Assembly (NCBI RefSeq): GCF_000974365.1
Contig: NZ_BAZW01000008.1
Span: 1 to 64,000 of the forward strand
Reading direction: 5' to 3'
DNA: 64,000 bases
From: Geofilum rubicundum JCM 15548
GTDB lineage: Bacteria > Bacteroidota > Bacteroidia > Bacteroidales > Marinilabiliaceae
The notes under the pieces were generated by a model. That model worked only from the letters and a program-made list of their open reading frames with translations, searched no databases and was not told the DNA's origin. The position numbers were made by a program, and so were the translations under genes. Numbering within the stretch: position 1 is the stretch's first letter; every line of letters begins with the position of its first letter. Shown in pieces: positions 1-6,847 of this stretch.

Positions 1-1
1 T

Positions 2-964
2 TCCGCGTTTGAAGGCCAAAGCAACACCTGCGCCATCCGTCTGGGCGAGATGGTCAGCACCCGTCTGCCCGAATCGCTGCAGCAAGATGTGGGGCCCGAT
101 CTGGGCCGCTACCGCGTGCTCGAAATCACGCACACGGTGGACGACAAAGGCTTGTACGCCAACACCTTTAAAGGTGTGGCCGGTGCCACCGAGACCTTGC
201 CACTGCCCGAAAACGTCACGCCGCCCACCGCCTTTCCCGAACTGGCAACGGTCATTGACAACGCCGACCCCGAAAACCTCGGCCGCGTGCGCGTGCGCTT
301 TCTCTGGCAAAACAGCGATCAAAACAGCAACTGGATACGGGTGCAGACACCCGATGCCGGCACCAGCAGTGTCATCGAAAAGAACCGCGGCCTGTTCTTC
401 ATTCCTGAAATCGACGACCAGGTCATGGTCGCCTTCGGGCAAGGTGACCCCTCCCGGCCCTACGTCGCCGGTAGCCTCTTCCACCAGGGCAACAGCGGTG
501 GCATGGCGCCCGACAACAACCTCAAATCCATCACCACCCGCAGCGGCCACACCATCGAGTTCGACGACACCGACGGCGCTGAAAAGATCAACATCTATGA
601 CCGGGAACAAAATGTAATTCAATTCAACACCACTGAGAAGTCCATAAAAATTCAGGCCATGGAGACCATTGAAATTGGTGCTAAGAACATAAAATTGGTT
701 GCAGAAGAAAATCTGGATTTTGGTGCTTCGAAGAATATTGTCATGACCGCTGAAGAGAACCTTGGGCTACAATCGGGAAAAGATACCGGCGTAAAATCCA
801 AAGGAGCTACTATTTTAGAAGCAAGCAGGGATTTGACTTTAAAGGGACAAAATCTTAATGCTGAAGGAAAGCAAAATACGGAAATCAAAGGGGGCGTTCA
901 AACCAATATTTCAGGAACCATGACTGTGTTGCAGGGTGGTGGCGGAAAGGTAGAAGTCATATAA
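2..964 (+). CDS. vgrG: VgrG-like type VI secretion spike protein, C-terminal part (5' end outside window)
   Basis: The open frame enters from the left edge, so only about 320 C-terminal residues are visible. VgrG trimers form the puncture tip of the T6SS needle and carry effectors. Seen here: the end of the phage gpD-like base, then a gp5-type OB fold with GRVRVRFLW and the block around FIPEIDDQVMVAF, then a repetitive region rich in I/V-K-A units expected to form the trimeric beta-helix needle. A PAAR-like gene and a peptidase gene follow on the same strand, the usual vgrG cassette order. Base composition changes abruptly inside the gene: positions 241-300 are 39/60 G+C and 661-720 are 21/60, suggesting the tail was exchanged by recombination. 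Family call is firm; the precise T6SS subtype (iii in Bacteroidota) is inference. Confidence 0.9.
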   Translation, partial: SAFEGQSNTCAIRLGEMVSTRLPESLQQDVGPDLGRYRVLEITHTVDDKGLYANTFKGVAGATETLPLPENVTPPTAFPELATVIDNADPENLGRVRVRFLWQNSDQNSNWIRVQTPDAGTSSVIEKNRGLFFIPEIDDQVMVAFGQGDPSRPYVAGSLFHQGNSGGMAPDNNLKSITTRSGHTIEFDDTDGAEKINIYDREQNVIQFNTTEKSIKIQAMETIEIGAKNIKLVAEENLDFGASKNIVMTAEENLGLQSGKDTGVKSKGATILEASRDLTLKGQNLNAEGKQNTEIKGGVQTNISGTMTVLQGGGGKVEVI

Positions 965-1000
965 ATAACCCCATACTAATAACCCTTAAAAAATTAGACC

Positions 1001-1503
1001 ATGGCAGGAAAACCAATAGCCACCATAGGAAGCATGCATATATGCTCAATGGTAACTGGGTACGTCCCGCATGTAGGCGGTCCGGTAAGTGGACCCGGCG
1101 CTCCCAATGTGCTGATCAACGGAAAGCCGGCTGCCTGATGGGTGATATGTGCGTTTGCACTGGTCCTCCGGACACCATCATGCAGGGAGAACCCACGGTA
1201 TTAATGAACGGCACACCCGTTGCCACCATGGGTAGCATGACTGCCCACGGTGGCAGCATCGCACAGGGTGAGCCAACCGTGCTGATAAGTTCGGCCACAC
1301 CGAATAAGAAGGCCTTTGCCTCTTTAGCAGATATTCCCGTGCCCACTTTCTCAAAAATTGAGATAACAATCAATAAATTCAAAGATGCTTCTAGTGGTAA
1401 CGAACATGCAAAGAAGATGACTGAGGCACAAGCCAACCAAGAGCTGGTGAAGGAAGAAGCCAAGCAGCACGGTTATTTATCCGACCTGTGTTTTAGCCAG
1501 TAA
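1001..1503 (+). CDS. PAAR-like T6SS tip protein, interrupted by a frameshift near 1136
   Basis: PAAR proteins cap the VgrG spike and help load effectors. From the ATG at 1001 the product begins MAGKPIATIGSMHICSMVTG and continues through VLINGKPAA, then meets TGA at 1136-1138. The family sequence resumes at once in the next frame (MGDMCVCTGPPDTI, then GEPTVLMNGTPVATMGSMTA and GEPTVLIS), giving 167 residues if one base is restored. The last 65 or so residues are a charged extension not typical of a bare PAAR fold and may contact the effector. It starts 36 bases after vgrG and precedes the peptidase gene. The stop overlaps an ATG (TGATG), so re-initiation at 1138 could in principle make a second polypeptide, but a lost base is the simpler reading. 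Confidence 0.8.
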
Positions 1504-1574
1504 CTTTGATCTAATCTTCTAATTTGATAAATTGTTTACTGATAAAGGTTTCATTAGCAAAAAACTGATTCACT

Positions 1575-4346
1575 ATGAAATTTGTATATCCGGTTGATAT
1601 TAATGAAAAGGATCCGGCTGCGTCTAGATATTTGAAGGGCGCCTCAAACAGAACTGGTTACTATCCTATTGGAAGGATGAACACCTGGCACGGAGGTGTT
1701 CACTTTCAGACAGATAAAGCCATTCGGGTTATTGCCGATGGTAAAATAGTCGCCTTTAGGGTGCCCAGGACCTACTTTAAAGAAGAAATAGGTGGGCGAG
1801 AGGGGCATTACTCCAATGGTTTTGTGCTGGTACAACACGATTATGAAAGCCCTAAGGGACAAAAGCTGACTTTCTATTCCTTTTATAACCATCTGACGTC
1901 TTTGGAGGATATGCCGGAAAATAAAATTCCGGATATTTTTGAAGGTGAGATTTACAAAGTGCGTAAAGACGTCAAGGACACCTTTGCCGGAAAGGTGGGG
2001 GCTCGCTTACGAAAAGAACCTAAAGTAGCTGACAATATTTTAGCTCTTATGCCGCCTGAAGAGGTTCTGGAAATTGCGCCTGAATCCATTGGGAAAACCG
2101 GGTGGTTAAAGGTTGTGAACTATGGTGCTAATGAATTGGAGGGTTATTGCCACGACAGCTCACTGGAAAAGGAAGTCGTTGTTACGCTGAAGGAGGATCT
2201 GTGTGATAAGGTTAACAATGTTTGCATGGAAGTGAAAGCGGGAACGGTTATTGGTTATGCCGGTTTAAATGGCTTTGAGAAACATGAGGCTTATCGCGCC
2301 GCGCATTTGGAGGTGTTTACCGCCGATGGTGTAAAGGACTTTTTGGCCAATAGCCAAAAAGATGGTGAGGATAAGAAATACTATACGAAGCTGTTTGCTG
2401 GCACTGAACTGAAGGTGTCCCTTCCTGTGAAAGTCGCCAAAAACAGTAAGGTGAAGCTATTATCCGGCAGTTCTGAAAATTACCAAAGAGTGGAGATCGT
2501 CAATATTGAAGTCACCGTAAATAACCGTTTTGAAGCTCTTGGAGAATATGACAGTGGTAATAAGACTTACGAGTTTCTGGCTTCCCAAAGTGACAGGATA
2601 GAGGCGTTTAATAAGGTGGCTGGTGACATTGCCAGAGTAGGTGATTCTGTAGAATTGCTGGAGCAACTTGAAGGCAAGAAAAGAAAGGTCCGCCATCTTA
2701 ACCCCGCCAGCGGCAGGGTTTTTTGGGTAAAAAAGGAGATGATTGAAAAGAAGGTCATTACCTATGAGGTTCCACAAGAGCAAGATGAGGCAGAACTGGG
2801 GATTGCACCAGAATTTGCAGTTATGCCTGCAGCCAGAGAACTTAGCATCTCTGGCGAAATGCCAGACTCGATAACTGAAACCAAGGATTATGATGTTTTG
2901 AATACGGATTTAATGGAGATTAATATTCTTAATCCGGAATTCCACGAAAGGGAAAGTAGAACATTGGAATCAGATGTTGTTGTCAACTTTAAAAACGGCT
3001 TGGAGTATTCTGATGCGGATGGAAAAAAGTGGTATTTGTTAGAATTCAAGGAGCTTAAGCCGAATGGAGTGGCGCGGTATTACCAAGGTCTGGTAAAGGA
3101 GGAGGAACTGTCGGACAAATTTAGCGCCTACGACTGGGATAAATTTGGTTTTAGGATTTTGGAGGATGTCAACAACGACTATATTTATGATTTCAAGAAT
3201 AAATCAGAATTCCTTAAAGAAATCTGCAAGCTGGTTGATGAAAATAAAAATGGAATTTTAGAGCCATTTGAATTGCAAAGGGCATTGAACAATCACTACA
3301 CAGTAGATAAACTATCGAAACTGGTCTGTAAGCACCACAGTGAATGGGCTTATGGCGGCAGGTATTTTAGTGCCTTGGAAAAACAAGTGGAGCAAGTGCT
3401 TCAAAAAGGAATTGATCTGGAAGAAGATGAAGCGCGCAAGCAAGAGTTAGAGACCTTAAAGAAAGAACGCATGGCTGCCTTTGAGGCCAAAGTAAAGCAA
3501 TTGGCCATATGGGAGGAGATTGAATCACGGAAAGGAAGTTATGCCTCAAAATTTGTCAAAGGTGCTTTATTAACCAATCCGTTAACAACTGGTGGATACT
3601 TAACCTACGAAGGTGTCAAATGGCTCTACCGTAAGTTTAGATCCGACGAGGAAATCCCTCTCAGCCCCTTTCCTGTAAACAATCCGGTTGTTTATCATTT
3701 TCACCCCATTGCGTTTGTGGAGGGGATGAGGCGTATGGGGAATCAAATTTTTGAGCCAATCAAAAATTCTTTGCTATGTCTATATACGCAAAATGGAAAC
3801 TATCGCCCTTGGCATAACGTTTTTGGAAATGTTCGAACATTGAACTCAAATTCTAAGCATCAGGGTGTTGACATTTTAGCAAAACCTGATACTGAGGTAT
3901 ACTCTTGTTTTGATGGTGTGGTTAAGAAAGTTGAGAACCAATCAGGTTATGGTAAGGTTCTTATTATTGAAATAGAGGATATAGATTCCTTCGTTGACTG
4001 CAAGAAGGATTATTCCCTTTTGTATAAAGATAAGGGGGAGCTTCAATATGGTAAGGGATTTAACTTAAATGGTCCATTATTTCTTTTTTATGCACACCTA
4101 AATGATTGCTATGTGTCTGTTAATGATAAAGTCGCCGGCGGACAGCTTGTCGCGAGTAGTGGAACAACTGGTTATGGAAGTTCAAAGGATCCACATTTGC
4201 ATTTTGAGATTCGTAATAAATTGAGTGCGCCAGGCTTAAGCAACAGATGTAATCCAGCATTTTTTATTGATTATAAGAATGAATCTGATATGGCTATTAA
4301 GGATAAACAGTTTCAAGAGGAAGTAGCACAAAAATTTTGGGATTAA
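1575..4346 (+). CDS. Large M23-family metallopeptidase, candidate T6SS peptidoglycan-hydrolase effector (923 aa)
   Basis: M23 enzymes are zinc endopeptidases that cut peptide cross-links of peptidoglycan. The C-terminal domain (about 745-910) has the complete site: H762 and D766 in HQGVD, H841 in YAHLND, and H874-L-H876 followed by FE. A second M23-like lobe sits at the N terminus with HGGVH (H39, H43) but no matching HxH, so it is probably non-catalytic. Between them are an SH3-like segment (about 136-196, RLRKEPKVADN), a long unrecognised region, an EF-hand-like loop (D555 onward, DENKNGILEPFE) and a charged helix near 610-655. There is no signal peptide, which fits export by the T6SS needle rather than Sec. 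It lies directly after vgrG and the PAAR gene and 16 bases before a lipoprotein gene. Enzyme family is certain; effector role is inferred from context. Confidence 0.82.
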   Translation: MKFVYPVDINEKDPAASRYLKGASNRTGYYPIGRMNTWHGGVHFQTDKAIRVIADGKIVAFRVPRTYFKEEIGGREGHYSNGFVLVQHDYESPKGQKLTFYSFYNHLTSLEDMPENKIPDIFEGEIYKVRKDVKDTFAGKVGARLRKEPKVADNILALMPPEEVLEIAPESIGKTGWLKVVNYGANELEGYCHDSSLEKEVVVTLKEDLCDKVNNVCMEVKAGTVIGYAGLNGFEKHEAYRAAHLEVFTADGVKDFLANSQKDGEDKKYYTKLFAGTELKVSLPVKVAKNSKVKLLSGSSENYQRVEIVNIEVTVNNRFEALGEYDSGNKTYEFLASQSDRIEAFNKVAGDIARVGDSVELLEQLEGKKRKVRHLNPASGRVFWVKKEMIEKKVITYEVPQEQDEAELGIAPEFAVMPAARELSISGEMPDSITETKDYDVLNTDLMEINILNPEFHERESRTLESDVVVNFKNGLEYSDADGKKWYLLEFKELKPNGVARYYQGLVKEEELSDKFSAYDWDKFGFRILEDVNNDYIYDFKNKSEFLKEICKLVDENKNGILEPFELQRALNNHYTVDKLSKLVCKHHSEWAYGGRYFSALEKQVEQVLQKGIDLEEDEARKQELETLKKERMAAFEAKVKQLAIWEEIESRKGSYASKFVKGALLTNPLTTGGYLTYEGVKWLYRKFRSDEEIPLSPFPVNNPVVYHFHPIAFVEGMRRMGNQIFEPIKNSLLCLYTQNGNYRPWHNVFGNVRTLNSNSKHQGVDILAKPDTEVYSCFDGVVKKVENQSGYGKVLIIEIEDIDSFVDCKKDYSLLYKDKGELQYGKGFNLNGPLFLFYAHLNDCYVSVNDKVAGGQLVASSGTTGYGSSKDPHLHFEIRNKLSAPGLSNRCNPAFFIDYKNESDMAIKDKQFQEEVAQKFWD

Positions 4347-4362
4347 TTAAATATTTTAGAAA

Positions 4363-4968
4363 ATGAGCAGACTGGTAATATTGTTTAGTGCTCTGGTTAT
4401 ATTGGCGTGTACGATCAAAGAAAAGACTAAAGCAACAACAAACAGTAAGCCTTCCTCTGAGGCTATGAGCCAATATTTTAAAAGTGAAAAAGAGGGGTTA
4501 ACGCAATCAGAGGTGTTAGCCTGGAATGAGCTGAAGATAAACGGAATGTCAACATTTACGAGTCTAACTAGTTTGAATTCCAAGTTTGGCCAACCAGATT
4601 CTATTGTCGAGAATTACGATCACTGCCAGCATCTTTTTGATGATGAATATGAGTTGGTATATCGCGGCGGCTTAAAGTTTCACCTGAAAAATGATTCAAT
4701 AATAGCTGAAAGTATTAAACTGAACGAAGGTATAAGGTTAATCTATAATGATTTGTTGTTTGACAAAGAAACTACCTTACAGGAATTCTCGATATTGTTC
4801 ACGCAAGCCTTTGAGCGGAGGGAGGTTGTCGATATCGATGATTATCCCTATGGTAATAATTTGACACTATTGAAGTTTAAGGAGAACATGGATGCATTGG
4901 ACTATGTCATTTGCTTTTTCTTTAAAGATGGAAAATTATTCTATGTTGCTCGTTTATTTCCCTGTTGA
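4363..4968 (+). CDS. Small lipoprotein, candidate immunity protein for the M23 effector
   Basis: I do not recognise a named family. The first 16 residues form a lipoprotein signal (MSRLVILFSALVILAC), so the mature protein would be lipid-anchored outside the inner membrane. The rest is acidic and soluble, 201 residues in all, with no repeats or membrane segments. It starts 16 bases after the peptidase stop and reads as the last gene of the vgrG-PAAR-effector cassette. Immunity proteins against peptidoglycan-targeting effectors must act in the periplasm, which fits a lipoprotein in this place; that role is inference from position and location only. Composition is AT-rich like the effector and unlike the front of vgrG. 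Confidence 0.6.
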   Translation: MSRLVILFSALVILACTIKEKTKATTNSKPSSEAMSQYFKSEKEGLTQSEVLAWNELKINGMSTFTSLTSLNSKFGQPDSIVENYDHCQHLFDDEYELVYRGGLKFHLKNDSIIAESIKLNEGIRLIYNDLLFDKETTLQEFSILFTQAFERREVVDIDDYPYGNNLTLLKFKENMDALDYVICFFFKDGKLFYVARLFPC

Positions 4969-5030
4969 GTCTCTGTCTTGCTTTCCAAATTATCCACCCC
5001 CATCATGTGAATGCCAGTATTCCTCTAAAA

Positions 5031-5229
5031 GCCGGACCACTGAACAATCACTACACAGCACTTAAACTATCGAAACTAAGTGCTTACAGGAAAATCGATT
5101 CATGATTACATCAATTCTGAAGAATGTGATTATTTCAATGCAAGAAGGGTCATTAATAGTATTCAATCAGTTCCGGATTTAATAAAAGGGTATGCTGAAA
5201 AGTTTGAAAAATGCTTAAAAATGAACTAA
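5031..5229 (+). pseudogene. Remnants of T6SS effector genes
   Basis: No intact gene, but two recognisable fragments. At 5040-5090 the bases are nearly the same as 3285-3335 in the M23 effector: both encode LNNHYT, then LSKL. At 5101-5229 another frame reads CDYFNARRVINSI and GYAEKFEKCLKMN and then stops, which resembles the C-terminal end of muramidase/lysozyme-like endolysins and effectors (typical: YFNARRIIN followed by GYAEKF). The two pieces are in different frames, so this is a mosaic of broken effector ends. A truncated lipoprotein reading frame begins four bases later, echoing the effector-lipoprotein order of the intact cassette upstream. Confidence 0.6.
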
Positions 5230-5232
5230 GAC

Positions 5233-5448
5233 ATGGGCTTAAAATCTAAAACTGTAAAACTATTAGCAATTGTGCTTCTTGCTTGTGGTTTTCCAAATAA
5301 AAGTGTAACTGCAAGTGCCCTAGAGTTGATAGAAAGAAAGAATGATTTAATGGATGGATGGAATTGTTCTTCAATGGGCCGAGCAGCATCCGGACAAGGT
5401 CAGAAAGCAGATGACCTTCATAACCCCCTAAGTCGGAATTTTAAATAA
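5233..5448 (+). CDS. Short lipoprotein-like ORF, probable remnant of an immunity gene
   Basis: Product of 71 residues beginning with a lipoprotein-type signal (LLAIVLLACG) and then ASALELIERKNDLMDG. From about residue 43 the sequence (WNCSSMGRAASGQGQ) changes character and does not look like a folded continuation, so the gene is probably truncated and joined to unrelated DNA. It follows the muramidase-like fragment by four bases, just as the intact lipoprotein gene follows the M23 effector. I read it as a leftover immunity gene. It may not be expressed; the family is not recognised. Confidence 0.35.
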   Translation: MGLKSKTVKLLAIVLLACGFPNKSVTASALELIERKNDLMDGWNCSSMGRAASGQGQKADDLHNPLSRNFK

Positions 5449-5484
5449 CAGTAAGTGTAAATAATTATTTTGCATTCTTGATAA

Positions 5485-5817
5485 ATGAATATTACCTTTG
5501 CAAATAAGAAACTAGAAAAATGGGCAAATAATTTTGCCCTTGCGCAAAAAAAGCTTGGCAATGAAAGGGCCCTAAAATATCATCAAAGACTGGGAGATAT
5601 GCGAGATGTGGAAAGCTTCAAAGAGCTACAGTTTTTACCAGGGAACTTTCATAATTTGTCAGGGGACAGAAACGGGCAATGGGCTTGCAATTTAGATCAC
5701 CCCTATCGGTTAATATTTGAGCCAGCAATACAGCCTGTGCCTGCAAATGAACATGGTACCCCCATTTTAACAGAAATGAGGGTGGTTGCGATAATTGAAA
5801 TTATTGATTATCACTAG
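5485..5817 (+). CDS. higB: HigB-type toxin of a type II toxin-antitoxin pair
   Basis: A 110-residue protein of the RelE/HigB fold, whose members cleave mRNA on the ribosome. Typical marks are the early KKLEKW block, AQKKLGNERALKYHQRL, the LPGNFHNLSGDRNGQW segment and LDHPYRLIFEP. The length is right for the family. The gene for a HigA-like protein with a peptidase domain starts 12 bases after its stop, giving the toxin-first order typical of higBA, where the antitoxin represses the operon. It lies at the edge of the T6SS cassette region, next to broken genes, which is common for such modules in variable DNA. Toxin activity has not been shown for this copy. Confidence 0.8.
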   Translation: MNITFANKKLEKWANNFALAQKKLGNERALKYHQRLGDMRDVESFKELQFLPGNFHNLSGDRNGQWACNLDHPYRLIFEPAIQPVPANEHGTPILTEMRVVAIIEIIDYH

Positions 5818-5829
5818 AACAAAACCATT

Positions 5830-6759
5830 ATGGAAATAAAGAATCAATATTTGCCGGATGTAGTTCTTCACCCTGCCATTACTTTAAACGAGAAGCTGGA
5901 GGAGATGGGCATGAGCAGGAAAGAGTTCGCTCTAAGAACAGGTAAGCCTGAAAAAACCATTATTGCAGTTTTAAAAGAAGAAAGTTCGCTGACTCCTGAA
6001 ATGGCTATACTGTTTGAAAAAGTTACACAAATACCTGCACAATTTTGGATAAACAAACAAGCGAGATATAATGAGTATGTTGCGCGTAAAAAACATGAGC
6101 AGGCAATTGCAAATGCTGCAGAATGGGCCAGTCAGTTTCCATATGCGGAAATGGCACAACATAATTGGGTTGTGGCTACTCGAAATCCAGACGAAAGGGC
6201 TGTTAACCTAATGAATTATTTTGGTGTGGCTTCACACATCGCTTGGGAAAAACTCTATTTGGAAACGGAGTTAAAGGTTGCAGCTTATACTTCTTTGAAA
6301 CGTACGCACCAGCCATACGCCATCTCTGCATGGTTACGACAAGGCGAGTTAAAGTCAAAGCAAATAGAGACTCCGGATTTCGATTTGAAAATTTTAAAAA
6401 GGAGCATTCCTAAGATGCGTCAATTAATGATAGGGCAAGCCATTAATTTCTTTGAGGATTTATATGAGATTTGTTTGCAGGCGGGCGTTTTGTTGCTGTT
6501 GACGCCATCTTTGCCTAAAGTGCCACTAAGCGGGTCCACAAGATGGTTAAATAACACACCGCTTATTCAATTGAAAGCACAGTTTAAAAAGGATGAAAAT
6601 TTTTGGTTCACTTTTTTTCATGAACTGGGACACATTGTTTTACACGGAAAGAAATATATTTCTTTGGAGAATGTAGACTTTGCAGCTGTTGATTATAAGA
6701 AAGAAGAAGAAGCCAATCAATTTGCCATTAGCCATACTTCCCCATCTTTTACCAGATAG
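5830..6759 (+). CDS. higA: HigA-like antitoxin with ImmA/IrrE peptidase domain, C-terminally truncated
   Basis: Residues about 15-75 form an XRE-type helix-turn-helix (MSRKEFALRTGKPEKTI), the DNA-binding and toxin-neutralising part. The C-terminal half is an ImmA/IrrE metallopeptidase domain with the zinc motif HELGH at 264-268, followed by KKEEEANQFA where the third ligand is expected. Related fused antitoxins usually continue for several dozen residues after that point (a block starting xxLP); here the frame ends SHTSPSFTR and stops. Neither alternative frame restores a family-like ending, so the gene seems cut at its 3' end by a rearrangement close to the pectinesterase promoter. The DNA-binding part is intact, so antitoxin function may remain. 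Confidence 0.78.
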   Translation: MEIKNQYLPDVVLHPAITLNEKLEEMGMSRKEFALRTGKPEKTIIAVLKEESSLTPEMAILFEKVTQIPAQFWINKQARYNEYVARKKHEQAIANAAEWASQFPYAEMAQHNWVVATRNPDERAVNLMNYFGVASHIAWEKLYLETELKVAAYTSLKRTHQPYAISAWLRQGELKSKQIETPDFDLKILKRSIPKMRQLMIGQAINFFEDLYEICLQAGVLLLLTPSLPKVPLSGSTRWLNNTPLIQLKAQFKKDENFWFTFFHELGHIVLHGKKYISLENVDFAAVDYKKEEEANQFAISHTSPSFTR

Positions 6760-6847
6760 CCTCCCTATTAATACCAATTATTACCATTATAGGAGGGGAG
6801 CGATGGTTTACCTTTGTGTCAGGTTACAAATCAATATCTGACAAGCT

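Noticed and set aside
1130-1145. Programmed -1 ribosomal frameshift in the PAAR gene
   Set aside because: No slippery heptamer precedes the break and no downstream stem is evident; similar breaks occur in many unrelated genes in the window.
2210-2300. Separate gene start inside the M23 effector
   Set aside because: The 923-residue frame is continuous, with coherent domains on both sides; no reason to split it.
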